From: Mycobacterium helveticum | GTDB lineage: Bacteria; Actinomycetota; Actinomycetes; Mycobacteriales; Mycobacteriaceae | DNA length: 64,000 nt | Direction: 5' to 3' | Assembly: GCF_007714205.1 (NCBI RefSeq) | Contig: NZ_VMQU01000002.1 | Location: 1 to 64,000 of the forward strand | Shown: piece by piece, positions 42,640 to 51,765 of the stretch | How the letters are laid out: each line of letters begins with the position of its first letter | Position numbering within the stretch: position 1 is the stretch's first letter | Position numbers and translations under genes: made by a program | The notes under the pieces: model-generated | Databases searched by the model: none | What the model was told of the DNA's origin: nothing | What the model saw: the letters and a program-made list of their open reading frames with translations, nothing else

Positions 42640-43779
42640 GTGCCTGAAGCCGTCATCGTGTCCGCCCTGCGCACCCCCATCGGCACCGCCCGCAAGGGAA
42701 CGCTGCGCGACACCAGCGCGTTCGACCTCGCCCATCACGTGGTGTGCGAAGCGGCCAAGGCTCTGGACCCCGCACAGGTCGACGATGTGGTCCTGGGCGA
42801 GGGTCTCTACGGCGGCGGCGTGGTCGCGCGCCACGCGGCGATCACGGCGGGCCTGGCCCACGTGCCCGGGCTGGCCAACAACCGGCATTGCGCGGCCGGG
42901 CAGGCGGCGGTGCAGAGCGCGGCGGCAAGTGTGCGCGCGGGCATGGACCAGCTCGTCATCGCCGGAGGGGTGAATTCGGCCTCCACGTCCCCGCGGACGC
43001 GCATGCAGGTGGACGGCGAATGGGTCGACTGGTTCCCCCCGACCCACCCGGATCGCCCCGACGCGCCGAACCTCGACATGTCGATCACCGTCGGCTGGAA
43101 TGCCGCGGTCAAGGCCGGGGTGAGCCGCGAGGAGATGGACGCCTGGGCGCTGCGTTCGCACCGCAATGCGATCGCCGCGATCGACGAGGGGCGGTTCAAG
43201 GAGGAGATCGTCCCGATCGGGACACCGCACGGGCTGTTCTCGGTCGACGAGCACCCGCGCCGCGACACCACCATGGAGAAGCTGGCCGCACTCAAGCCGC
43301 TGCATCCCGAGATCGAGGGGTTCTCGATCACGGCCGGCAACGCCTGCGGCGCCAACGACGGGGCCGCGGTGCTGACCATCGCCAGCGACCGGCTCGGACT
43401 GCCCGCGCTGGCCACCGTGCGCGCCTGGGCGTCGGTCGGCGTCGATCCCGCGATCACCGGTTTGGCTCCGGTGGATGCGATCCCGAAAGCTCTTGCCCGT
43501 GCCGGGCTTTCGACGACGGATGTCGATCTTTTCGAGATCAACGAGGCGTTCGCGGCGATGTGCGTGGCCACCATTCGGATGCTCGACCTGGACCCGGACA
43601 CGGTCAACGTGAGCGGCAGCGGCTGCGCGCTGGGGCACCCGGTGGCGGCGACCGGGGCGCGGATGCTGGTCACCCTGGTGCACGAATTGCGGCGCCGCGG
43701 CGGGGGAATCGGCGTGGCGGCCATGTGCGCGGGCGGCGGCATGGGTTCGGCCACGGTGATCGAAGTCGCGGCCCCGTGA
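42640..43779 (+). CDS. Acetyl-CoA acyltransferase (thiolase)
   Basis: This 379-residue thiolase from GTG 42640 has the nucleophile Cys84 in NNRHCAAGQAAVQS, the NEAFAAM motif, His in GCALGHPVAATGARM, and the second Cys in AAMCAGGGMGSA. All active-site elements are present. It would cleave the beta-ketoacyl-CoA made by the upstream beta-oxidation genes. A GAGAATA-type operator precedes it, tying its control to the synthetase operon. The MeaB gene follows after 24 bp. Confidence 0.92.
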   Translation: MPEAVIVSALRTPIGTARKGTLRDTSAFDLAHHVVCEAAKALDPAQVDDVVLGEGLYGGGVVARHAAITAGLAHVPGLANNRHCAAGQAAVQSAAASVRAGMDQLVIAGGVNSASTSPRTRMQVDGEWVDWFPPTHPDRPDAPNLDMSITVGWNAAVKAGVSREEMDAWALRSHRNAIAAIDEGRFKEEIVPIGTPHGLFSVDEHPRRDTTMEKLAALKPLHPEIEGFSITAGNACGANDGAAVLTIASDRLGLPALATVRAWASVGVDPAITGLAPVDAIPKALARAGLSTTDVDLFEINEAFAAMCVATIRMLDLDPDTVNVSGSGCALGHPVAATGARMLVTLVHELRRRGGGIGVAAMCAGGGMGSATVIEVAAP

Positions 43780-43803
43780 GTTCCGTGCGCCCATAATGCA
43801 CAC

Positions 43804-44691
43804 GTGACCATCGCCGATCTGATCGCCGCCGCGCGCAACGGATCTCCGCGCGCCGTCGGTCGTCTGCTCAGCCTGGTCGAGGGCGAGCGGCGTGACGAGG
43901 TGCTGGCCGGCATCGGGTCCCTGTCGGTTCCCGCGGTGCCCGTCATAGGCGTCACCGGGCCGCCGGGTGCGGGCAAGTCGACGACGATCGCCGCCCTGGT
44001 AGGGGCCTACCGGGAGCGGGGGTGCCGGGTGGCCGTGCTGGCCGTGGACCCGTCTTCGCCGTTCAGCGGCGGTGCGCTGCTCGGCGATCGCATCCGGATG
44101 GCCGCGCATATCAACGACTCCGGCGTGTTGATTCGTTCGGTGGCAACCCGCGGCCACCTCGGGGGACTGGCCGCCGCCGTTCCCGCGGCGCTGCGGCTGC
44201 TCGTCGCGATCGGTTACGACGTGGTTCTGCTGGAGACGGTCGGGGTGGGGCAATCCGAGATCGAGGTCGCCGCCGTCGCCGACCCGGCCGTCGTCATCCT
44301 CAACCCCGGGACGGGTGACGCCGTGCAGGCCGCCAAGGCGGGCGTGCTGGAAGTCGCCGACATCGTGGTGGTCAACAAGGCCGACCGCCAGGGTGCCGAA
44401 CAGACCGTGCGGGACCTGCGCGCCGAGACCGCCGCCCCGATCGTGAGCCTGGTCGCCGCGCGCGGCGAGGGGATCGCGGACCTGATGGCCGCCATCGACG
44501 ACCATCGCCGCAGCGACAACCGCGCGCGCCGGCTGGCCCGCGCCCGGTCGCAGATTCTGTCGCTGGCGCAGACACGGCTGCGGGTCCGGCCGGAGCTCGA
44601 GCGGCTGGCGGAGTCGGTGGTCGACGGACACGACGACCCCTACACCGCGGCCGACAAACTGCTGTCACCGACCACTCGACAAGACGGTTGA
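43804..44691 (+). CDS. meaB: MeaB-type GTPase chaperone of the B12 mutase
   Basis: This 295-residue G3E GTPase has P-loop GPPGAGKSTT, the LAVDPSSPFSGGALLGDRIRM block that marks MeaB/ArgK proteins (quoted in part: FSGGALLGDRIRM), ETVGVGQSE as switch II and NKAD as the G4 motif. MeaB loads cofactor into, and protects, methylmalonyl-CoA-type mutases. Its presence 13 kb from a split mutase supports a dedicated chaperone-mutase pair for this locus rather than the housekeeping mutAB. It follows the thiolase gene. Confidence 0.9.
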   Translation: MTIADLIAAARNGSPRAVGRLLSLVEGERRDEVLAGIGSLSVPAVPVIGVTGPPGAGKSTTIAALVGAYRERGCRVAVLAVDPSSPFSGGALLGDRIRMAAHINDSGVLIRSVATRGHLGGLAAAVPAALRLLVAIGYDVVLLETVGVGQSEIEVAAVADPAVVILNPGTGDAVQAAKAGVLEVADIVVVNKADRQGAEQTVRDLRAETAAPIVSLVAARGEGIADLMAAIDDHRRSDNRARRLARARSQILSLAQTRLRVRPELERLAESVVDGHDDPYTAADKLLSPTTRQDG

Positions 44692-45234
44692 GCGTCGCCG
44701 TTCCGGGCCGGGAACGCTGCGCACTGCGTCCGTTTGCTCGGAATGTGGTCGACCACGGTGTCGAATTCGGCAATCAAACCGCGCCGCCTCGGGTGGCCGC
44801 TGCCCGGGGAGCATCATTTCTTGATACCCCGGGGTGACTCGTGCCCGCGTGACATTACCGCTCGAAGAACTGAGCCTCCCGGCGGACACGACTGCTGCGC
44901 AAGGCGATCCACGGCCGTGCCGCGGACACGACGTTTGCCGGCGGGGCGCCGATCAGGCGCGCGACCCGGTTGCATTTTCGGGAAGAGGCTCCTGCCGCTC
45001 GGCCTTAAGCTAATTGACAGGTAGTTGGCAAGATATTCACACAATTGTTTCCGGGTGGAAATAAATAGTTGGACTATATGGTACCCGGGTGCGTTTGTCG
45101 GATGGCCGGATGGCTTCACTGCAAACACGATGTCGGCGTGTCCGCGACCAGCCCTTGCCGAAGCCGAGGCCCCTCCGCGCGCTGCCCGGCGCCGCGACCG
45201 ACCACCGCTGCGTAACTGGACGGCGGTGTGCTCG
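44692..45234. other. Intergenic region upstream of the PPE pair
   Basis: This 543-bp stretch has no supportable gene. Its last part is unusually AT-rich for this genome (45010-45085). It contains TTGACA at 45014-45019 and a TATTCA-like box 14 bp later, a possible promoter for the PPE genes, though the spacing is short. Confidence 0.35.
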
Positions 45235-46464
45235 ATGACGGCGGACGCAGCGGACGCCGTTGTCGTTACGGAACTCCTCCCGGACGTGGCGGCCCACGGG
45301 TTGCTGCCGTTGGATTTCGGTGCGCTGCCTCCCGAGATCAATTCGGCTCGTATCTATTCGGGTCCGGGGTCGGGCCCCCTGCTTGCCGCTGCGGGAGCCT
45401 GGGACGGGTTGGCCGCGGAGCTCGGCATCGCGGCCACCGGTTATCGGGCTGTCATCTCCGATCTGACCGGCATGCGCTGGGTGGGTCCCACGTCGGCGTC
45501 CATGATTGCCGCGGTAACTCCCTATGTGGACTGGCTGAGCAAAACCGCCCTGCAGGCCGAGCACGCCGGCATGCAGGCGAAAGCGGCCGCCGCGGCCTAC
45601 GAGACCGCGTTCGCGATGACCGTGCCGCCGCCGGTGATAGCCGCCAACCGGGCTCTGCTGGCTGGACTGATCGCGACGAACTTCTTCGGCCAGAACACGC
45701 CCGCCATCGCGACGACCGAAGCCCAGTACGCGGAGTTCTGGGCGCAGGATGCCGCCGCCATGTACGGCTACGCCAATTCGTCGGCTGCCGCCACTGTGCT
45801 GAATGCGTTCACGCCGCCACCGAAGGCCACCAACCCGGCCGGGCTGACGGGGCAGGAGGCGGCAGTCGCCAACGCCGGTTCGTTGGCCGCGGGCACCGCG
45901 CAGCATGCGGTGGCGTCACCCGCGGCGCAGGGGACGTCTGCTGTTGGGGTCCTGCAGCAGTTTGGAGCCTCGGCGCTAGGTGGTATCGAGTCGAAGCTCT
46001 CGGGCCTGACGGCAAGCTTGCAAGCCTTTCCCACCGAGAACTTGAACCTGACGGTGAACTCGTACGGGCTGAGCTATTTCGGCGCGGGTGTCGTTCAGTT
46101 GGGTTATCTGTTTTCGCAGCAGCTCGTGCCCCACTTCGGGAAGGCGGCGCTGGTCCCCGCGATCGAACCGGCCCTGGTTTCGGATGTGGCACCTGCAGGC
46201 GGGCGGGCCGTATTGGTCTCGGCGAATGCGGGTCAGGCCGGCAAAGTCGGGCTGATGTCGGTACCGCCGAGTTGGGCCACGTCTCCGTCGGCGCCGAGCC
46301 CCGTGACGTCGGTAACGGCGGCCTCTTACGCTCATGGTGCCCCGCCAAGTTCGACGCAAGGGATGATCCCGGCCGTACCGAGGGATCGACGCGGTGCGAC
46401 CTTCGGCCGGCGGCGCTACGGGGTGCGCCTGACCGTGATGACGCATCCGCCCGATGCCGGGTAG
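45235..46464 (+). CDS. PPE family protein, SVP subfamily
   Basis: This PPE protein has LDFGALPPEINSARIYSGPG, the PPE signature, WVGPTSASMIAAVTPYVDWL of the helical PPE domain, and the SVP motif GLMSVPPSWA near the C-terminus. PPE proteins are secreted by type VII systems, usually with a PE partner, but no PE gene lies adjacent. From ATG 45235 the protein is 409 residues with about 27 residues before the PPE domain, which is unusual; a start closer to LLPLDFG (for example a TTG near 45301) would give the normal N-terminus. The tail GVRLTVMTHPP resembles that of the next gene. Confidence 0.88.
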   Translation: MTADAADAVVVTELLPDVAAHGLLPLDFGALPPEINSARIYSGPGSGPLLAAAGAWDGLAAELGIAATGYRAVISDLTGMRWVGPTSASMIAAVTPYVDWLSKTALQAEHAGMQAKAAAAAYETAFAMTVPPPVIAANRALLAGLIATNFFGQNTPAIATTEAQYAEFWAQDAAAMYGYANSSAAATVLNAFTPPPKATNPAGLTGQEAAVANAGSLAAGTAQHAVASPAAQGTSAVGVLQQFGASALGGIESKLSGLTASLQAFPTENLNLTVNSYGLSYFGAGVVQLGYLFSQQLVPHFGKAALVPAIEPALVSDVAPAGGRAVLVSANAGQAGKVGLMSVPPSWATSPSAPSPVTSVTAASYAHGAPPSSTQGMIPAVPRDRRGATFGRRRYGVRLTVMTHPPDAG

Positions 46465-46559
46465 CGCCGACGTCGACGCGAAGCGATCGACGCACAACAG
46501 TATCGAGGGAAAAAAAGAGACATGGTATCCGTGAGCACGCAACCAGATAGGCCCTGGAA

Positions 46560-47726
46560 ATGATCAACTTTGGTTCTTTCCCACCGGAGATCCACTCGGC
46601 CCGCCTGTATTCTGGCCCGGGTTCGGCGTCAATGTTGGCAGCCGCATCGTCATGGAGCGGGTTGGCCAGTGAGCTGGCCTCGGCCGCAACGGGTTACGAG
46701 ACGGTGATCACCCGGCTGAACAGCGAGGAGTGGATGGGGCCCGCGTCGGCGGCGATGGCCGAGTCGGTCACGCCCTACGTGGCGTGGATGCGCACCGCCG
46801 CCGCGCAAGCCGAGGAGACGGCCGGTAAGGTGCGCTCGGCGGCGGCGGCCTTCGAGGCGGCGCTCGCGGCGATCGTGCCGCCACCGCAGATAGCGGGTAA
46901 TCGCGCCCAATTGGCCTCTCTGATTTCAACCAATGTCCTGGGGCAGAACACCGCGGCGATTGCCGCTAACGAAGCTCAGTACGGCGAAATGTGGGCCCGA
47001 AATGCCGCGACCATGTTCAGCTATGCGGGTTCGTCTGCGGCCGCCTCATCGGTGACGCCCTATTCTCCGCCCCCGCAGACCGCCAACGCCGCGGCGGCGA
47101 CGGGCCAGGCCGGCGCGGTTGCCCACGCCGCTGCCACGTCGGCGGGTGCGGCAGGGAGCACGCTGTCGCAGCTGGTTTCGTCATTGCCCGCCGCGCTGCA
47201 GGGCCTCTCATCTCCCCTGCAGTCGGCCGCGACGTCTGCGGCGGGCACCCTGCAGGAGTTCCTGAACTTTTATGGGCCCTTCGGGAACTTTTTCTATGAC
47301 ACGCTGGGTTTGCCTTTCTTCGGTGCCGGTATCACCAGTTTCTTCACCGGCACCGCGGCCGCTTTCGGGTTGATCAACACCGCGCCGCTCGCCGCTGCGG
47401 CCGCGCCCGCGGCGGCAGTGGCCGTCGGCGCGCACAGCGCGGAGGGCGTGATCGGCGGCGCCGGCGTCGCGGCGACGTTGGCCAACGCCGGCTCCATTGG
47501 CAAGTTATCCGTACCGCCCGTGTGGGCGGGGGCGAACCCGATCCCGCACACCCCCATCTCATCGTCGCGATTCGTCAGCGAAGTAATCGAACCCGAGAGC
47601 ACCGGCCACACCGGAAGTGTGCTGGGTGGCATGCCGCTCGGCGGTGCCGCCAAAGGCGCGACGGGTACGGGTCCCCGCTACGGGGTGCGTCTCACGGTGA
47701 TGGCCCAGCCGCCGTCGGCGGGCTGA
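46560..47726 (+). CDS. PPE family protein, SVP subfamily
   Basis: This 388-residue PPE protein with a normal N-terminus (MINFGSFPPEIHSARLYSGPG) has the PPE helical domain (WMGPASAAMAESVTPYVAWM), an Ala-rich middle, and SVP-type KLSVPPVWAG in the C-terminal third. The end (RYGVRLTVMAQPPSAG) is nearly the same as in the upstream PPE gene, pointing to tandem duplication. Secretion by an ESX system is expected. The Ala/Pro-rich link and FFTGTAAAFGLI hydrophobic stretches could allow outer-membrane contact. Confidence 0.92.
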   Translation: MINFGSFPPEIHSARLYSGPGSASMLAAASSWSGLASELASAATGYETVITRLNSEEWMGPASAAMAESVTPYVAWMRTAAAQAEETAGKVRSAAAAFEAALAAIVPPPQIAGNRAQLASLISTNVLGQNTAAIAANEAQYGEMWARNAATMFSYAGSSAAASSVTPYSPPPQTANAAAATGQAGAVAHAAATSAGAAGSTLSQLVSSLPAALQGLSSPLQSAATSAAGTLQEFLNFYGPFGNFFYDTLGLPFFGAGITSFFTGTAAAFGLINTAPLAAAAAPAAAVAVGAHSAEGVIGGAGVAATLANAGSIGKLSVPPVWAGANPIPHTPISSSRFVSEVIEPESTGHTGSVLGGMPLGGAAKGATGTGPRYGVRLTVMAQPPSAG

Positions 47727-47760
47727 CGACCGACTGGTAACGGCTACCTGGACAGGTGTA

Positions 47761-49431
47761 ATGACAAAGGACATCGAGACGAACATCGAAGACACCTCCG
47801 TCGCCGGGGTCGAGCACGACACGCTGACCGCCACCAGGGAGACACTCGAGGATTACACGCTGCGATTCGCGCCGCGCAGTTACCGGCGATGGTCCACGGC
47901 CGTGGTTGGCGTCTCGGCTCTCGGCGGCATCGCCTATCTGGCCGATTTCGCGATCGGCGCCAACGTGGGCATCGCCTACGGCACCACCAACGCGCTGTGG
48001 GGCATTGGGATCTTCGCGGTGGTGATCTTCGCGACCGGGTTTCCGCTGGCCTATTACGCCGCGCGGTACAACATCGACCTCGACCTGATCACCCGCGGCA
48101 GTGGCTTCGGCTACTACGGTTCGGTGGTCACCAACGTCATCTTCGCGACGTTCACTTTCATCTTCTTCGCGCTCGAGGGCTCCATCATGGCCCAGGGGCT
48201 CAAGCTGGGCCTGCACATCCCGCTCTGGGCGGGTTATGCCTGCTCGACGCTGGTCATCTTCCCGCTGGTCATTTACGGGATGAAAGTCCTTTCGCAGCTG
48301 CAGCTCTGGACCACGCCGCTGTGGTTGATGCTGATGGTCGCCCCGTTCGTCTATCTGGTGATCAGCCATCCCGAGTCGGTCGGTGAATTCTTCGGCTACA
48401 CCGGCAAGTACGGCCGCAGCGGTTTCGACCTCGGCTCCTCGCTGCTGGCCGCGGGCGTGTGCCTGTCGCTGATCGCGCAGATCGCCGAACAGATCGACTA
48501 CCTGCGGTTCATGCCCCCGCGCACGCCGGAGAACTCCCGCAGCTGGTGGACCTGGATGCTGCTCGCCGGTCCCGGCTGGGTGGTGTTCGGGGCGATCAAG
48601 CAGGTCGTCGGGCTGTTCTTGGCCGTGTATCTGGTCTTTCACCTCGTGGGTTCCACGTCGATCGCCAACCAGCCGGTGCACCAGTTCAACGAGATCTACC
48701 AGAACTTCATGCCGGAGTGGCTGGCGGTGACCCTGGCCGTGATCCTCGTCGTGCTCAGCCAGATCAAGATCAACGTGACCAACGCGTACTCGGGATCGCT
48801 GGCGTGGACCAACTCGTTCACCCGCCTCACCAAGCACTACCCGGGCCGCGTCGTGTTCCTCGGTGTCAACCTGACGATCGCGCTGATCCTGATGGAAGCC
48901 AACATGTTCGACTTCCTCAACACCATTCTCGGGTTCTACTCGAACTGCGGTATGGCGTGGGTGGTGGCGGTGGCATCCGACATCGTCTTCAACAAGTATC
49001 TGCTCGGCCTGTCGCCGAAGAAGCCCGAGTTCCGGCGCGGCATGTTGTACGCGGTCAACCCGGTCGGCTTTGGTTCGATGCTGTTGGCGGCGGGACTGTC
49101 GATCCTCGCGTTCTTCGGCGGCCTCGGCGCCGGCTTGCGGCCGTACTCGCCGTTGGTGGCCATCGTCCTGGCGTTGGTGATGCCGCCCATCCTGGCGGTC
49201 GCCACGAAAGGCAAGTACTACCTCCGGCGCACCGACGACGGCATCGCGTTGCCCATGTACGACGACTGCGGCAACCCCTCGGGTGAGCACCTGCGGTGTC
49301 ATGTCTGCACGGACGAGTTCGAGCGACCGGACATGCTGGCCTGCCAAACCCACCAGGCGTACGTCTGTTCGCTGTGCCTTTCCACCGACAAGGTGGGCGA
49401 CCACGTGCTTCCGGCCGCGGCCCGGACCTGA
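47761..49431 (+). CDS. NCS1-family purine/cytosine permease with zinc-finger-like tail
   Basis: This 556-residue nucleobase-cation-symport-1 type permease has about twelve hydrophobic helices from residue 45 to 490, for example VVGVSALGGIAYLADFAIG and VTLAVILVVLSQIKINVTNA. The unusual part is the cytoplasmic C-terminus (about 510-556), with CHVCTDEFERPDMLACQTHQ then CSLC, a CxxC-x12-CxxH-x4-CxxC arrangement able to bind zinc. This tail is not part of the NCS1 fold. It may be a regulatory or interaction module. The gene follows the PPE pair by 34 bp; whether they are co-transcribed is uncertain. Confidence 0.82.
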   Translation: MTKDIETNIEDTSVAGVEHDTLTATRETLEDYTLRFAPRSYRRWSTAVVGVSALGGIAYLADFAIGANVGIAYGTTNALWGIGIFAVVIFATGFPLAYYAARYNIDLDLITRGSGFGYYGSVVTNVIFATFTFIFFALEGSIMAQGLKLGLHIPLWAGYACSTLVIFPLVIYGMKVLSQLQLWTTPLWLMLMVAPFVYLVISHPESVGEFFGYTGKYGRSGFDLGSSLLAAGVCLSLIAQIAEQIDYLRFMPPRTPENSRSWWTWMLLAGPGWVVFGAIKQVVGLFLAVYLVFHLVGSTSIANQPVHQFNEIYQNFMPEWLAVTLAVILVVLSQIKINVTNAYSGSLAWTNSFTRLTKHYPGRVVFLGVNLTIALILMEANMFDFLNTILGFYSNCGMAWVVAVASDIVFNKYLLGLSPKKPEFRRGMLYAVNPVGFGSMLLAAGLSILAFFGGLGAGLRPYSPLVAIVLALVMPPILAVATKGKYYLRRTDDGIALPMYDDCGNPSGEHLRCHVCTDEFERPDMLACQTHQAYVCSLCLSTDKVGDHVLPAAART

Positions 49432-49571
49432 CGCCTGGAACGCGCATCCGCAGGGGCGATCTCCCGCCGCGCTTCCCGGGCGAAGCCCACACACGGCGCG
49501 TCCGAGTGTGATGTTTTTCATGCCGCGCCGACACCCGCGTGTAGTTAGCTCGTCTATTATCGTTTCTCGTC

Positions 49572-51431
49572 GTGGTCCAGAGTCGGTTGTCGCAAAGTCG
49601 TGTACCCGTGGTTGGCGATGTTGCGGGCTATGTTGACGCCGGCGGCACGATCGTCGTGCCCGATGGGGTGACCCTGACGTCGCTTCTCGACCGTAACCGA
49701 GCGGCTTTCGGTGACCGCCGGTCCTACCGCTTCATTGACTATGCCAAGGATCCCCACGGGCAGGCCGTTGATCTGAGCTGGAACGCGTTATGGTCACAGG
49801 TGCGCGCGATCGGCGCCCGCCTACAACACGTCACCTCGCCCGGTGACCGGGTGGCGATCGTGGCCCCACAAGGTTTGCACTACATTGGCGGCTTCTTCGC
49901 CGCGCTTCATGCCGGCAACATCGCAGTCCCGCTGTTTGCGCCGACGCTGTCCGGGCATGCCGAGCGTCTGGCCGCGGTGCTGGCCGATGCCCGGCCCGCC
50001 GCGGTGTTGACCACCACCGAGGCCGCCGAGCCGGTACGCACGTTCATCAAAGCGCTGCCGCCACAGCGGCGTCCGCGATTGATCGCGGTAGATGCGGTGC
50101 CAGAAACGCTCGGCGCGAGCTTTGTCGACGTGTCAGGCGATACCGATGATGTCGCCTATTTGCAATACACGTCCGGCTCGACGCGCACGCCGGCCGGTGT
50201 GGAGATCACCCACCGCGCCGTCTGCACGAACGTCATGCAGATGGTCCTGGCCGGCGGACTGGACCTGGGAGTCCGCAGCGTGAGCTGGTTGCCCTTGTAT
50301 CACGACATGGGTCTGATCATGATCATGTTCCCCGCGCTGTTCGGGCAATCCATCACGCTGATGGACCCCATGGCGTTCCTTCGGCGGCCGTACCGATGGA
50401 TCAAGCAGCTGGGCGCCGAGGGCCGGGATGGGCGCACGTTTGCCGCCGCGCCGAACTTCGCCTTCGAATTGACCGCCGAACGCGGTCTGCCGCCACAGGG
50501 CGAAGACCTGGACCTGAGCAATCTTGTCTGCCTGCTCAACGGGTCTGAACCGGTGACGATGTCGGCCATCGACAAATTCACCACGGCGTTCGCCCCCTAC
50601 GGCCTGCCTGCCACGGCGGTCAAGCCGTCCTACGGAATGGCCGAAGCGACGCTCTCGGTGGCCAGCATCGCCCAAGCGGCCAAGGCCAGTGCGATCTACC
50701 TTGATCGTGAGCAGCTCGGTGCGGGCCGCGCGGTGCCCGTCGCCGCAACGACCCCGGGCTCGGTCCCCTACGTCTCGTGTGGCCAACCGATCCCCAACCA
50801 GTGGGCAGTGATCGCCGATTCCGACGGCGCCGAGGTTCCCGACGGTACGATCGGCGAGATTTGGCTGCACGGCAACAACATTGGCCGTGGGTACTTCGGG
50901 CGTGCCGATGAAACCGAGCGCGTGTTCGCCAACAAGCTGCAATCGCGGCTGATGCACGGCAGCCACGCCGAGGGCGCGGAAGACAACGGCTGCTGGCTGG
51001 CAACCGGGGACCTCGGCGTTTACGTCGCCGGCGATCTGTATCTGATAGGGCGGATCAAAGACCTCATCATCATCGACGGCCGCAATCACTATCCCCACGA
51101 CATCGAAACCACGGTCGGCCACGCTTCCACCGCGATCCGCCACGGATATGTCGCGGCGTTCTCGGTTCCCCACGACATACTGGAGTCATCGGTCGGCAAC
51201 ACTGCAGAGCAACTCGTCATCGTGGCCGAACGCGCTGCCGGCGCGGGCCGGCAAGATCCGGGCCCGATTCTCGATGCGGTGCGGGCTGCGGTCGCGCGCC
51301 AGCACCACATCCGCGTTGCTGACATCAAACTTGTGGCCGCCGGCGTCATCCCCCGTACCACCAGCGGCAAACTTGCCCGCAACGCCTGCCGGGCCGATTA
51401 CCTCGCCGGACGATTCGACCGCGGCCGGTAG
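49572..51431 (+). CDS. Long-chain fatty-acyl-AMP ligase (FAAL)
   Basis: This 619-residue fatty-acyl-AMP ligase of the mycobacterial FadD23/FadD28/FadD32 type has LQYTSGSTRTPAGVEITH (adenylation motif), WLPLYHDMGLIM, KPSYGMAEATL and RIKDLIIIDGRNHYPHDIE. The FAAL-specific insertion lies in the C-terminal half. These enzymes activate fatty acids to acyl-AMP for transfer to polyketide synthases rather than to CoA. No pks or mmpL gene is adjacent, so the partner is elsewhere or lost. GTG 49572 is the start; the 49432-49571 gap is otherwise featureless. Confidence 0.9.
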   Translation: MVQSRLSQSRVPVVGDVAGYVDAGGTIVVPDGVTLTSLLDRNRAAFGDRRSYRFIDYAKDPHGQAVDLSWNALWSQVRAIGARLQHVTSPGDRVAIVAPQGLHYIGGFFAALHAGNIAVPLFAPTLSGHAERLAAVLADARPAAVLTTTEAAEPVRTFIKALPPQRRPRLIAVDAVPETLGASFVDVSGDTDDVAYLQYTSGSTRTPAGVEITHRAVCTNVMQMVLAGGLDLGVRSVSWLPLYHDMGLIMIMFPALFGQSITLMDPMAFLRRPYRWIKQLGAEGRDGRTFAAAPNFAFELTAERGLPPQGEDLDLSNLVCLLNGSEPVTMSAIDKFTTAFAPYGLPATAVKPSYGMAEATLSVASIAQAAKASAIYLDREQLGAGRAVPVAATTPGSVPYVSCGQPIPNQWAVIADSDGAEVPDGTIGEIWLHGNNIGRGYFGRADETERVFANKLQSRLMHGSHAEGAEDNGCWLATGDLGVYVAGDLYLIGRIKDLIIIDGRNHYPHDIETTVGHASTAIRHGYVAAFSVPHDILESSVGNTAEQLVIVAERAAGAGRQDPGPILDAVRAAVARQHHIRVADIKLVAAGVIPRTTSGKLARNACRADYLAGRFDRGR

Positions 51432-51510
51432 GGATCGGGTGTTCCTGTGTCCCAACCCGAATGTGAGTCCGACGGCCACCGATTGCGACAAACCCCGGGC
51501 GCCGCGACGG

Positions 51511-51540
51511 AAAGGTCGGCGCCCCGTCTGCGGGGCCTTT
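51511..51540 (+). terminator. Hairpin after the fatty-acyl-AMP ligase gene
   Basis: GCCCCG-TCTG-CGGGGC (51521-51536) is a perfect 6-bp stem with a tetraloop, followed by CTTT and preceded by AAAGG, which can extend the pairing. It lies 80 bp after the ligase stop. The T tract is short, so efficiency is uncertain. Confidence 0.5.
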
Positions 51541-51765
51541 GAGCCGGACTAATTTCGGTGGAGCAAGTGCTCCGCGGACCGCGCGATCGGTGTATCAGCT
51601 TGCCGTAGAGGCTCGTCCCGCGTCCTGCCGCATCCTGGAACAGGTCAACCGATCTGCACATCGCCGGTTTCGACGTCCTGTTCGCCCACGGTGACCGCGT
51701 CCGCTTGCGTCGCGCCGCCGGCCGAACGCACCGCGCAGCGCGATCGTCCGGCGTCCGGCCGGATG
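51541..51765 (-). other. Gap with a possible gene tail
   Basis: One minus-strand frame ending at 51645 reads TQADAVTVGEQDVETGDVQIG with good codon use. It directly follows the KstD-like gene stop and may be the tail of a lost gene. There is no start and no recognised family, so I do not call a gene. Confidence 0.25.

Noticed and set aside
40783-44631. 1282-residue open frame on the minus strand
   Set aside because: It is antisense to the hydratase, thiolase and MeaB genes. Very G/C-biased third positions leave antisense frames open, and the translation is His/Arg/Gly-rich without domains.
45235-47726. A PE gene partnered with the PPE genes
   Set aside because: No short PE-type helical protein lies in the 540 bp upstream or between the PPE genes.
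47692-49521. 609-residue minus-strand frame across the permease gene
   Set aside because: Shadow frame rich in His, Arg and Gln with no recognisable domain, opposite a clear NCS1 permease.
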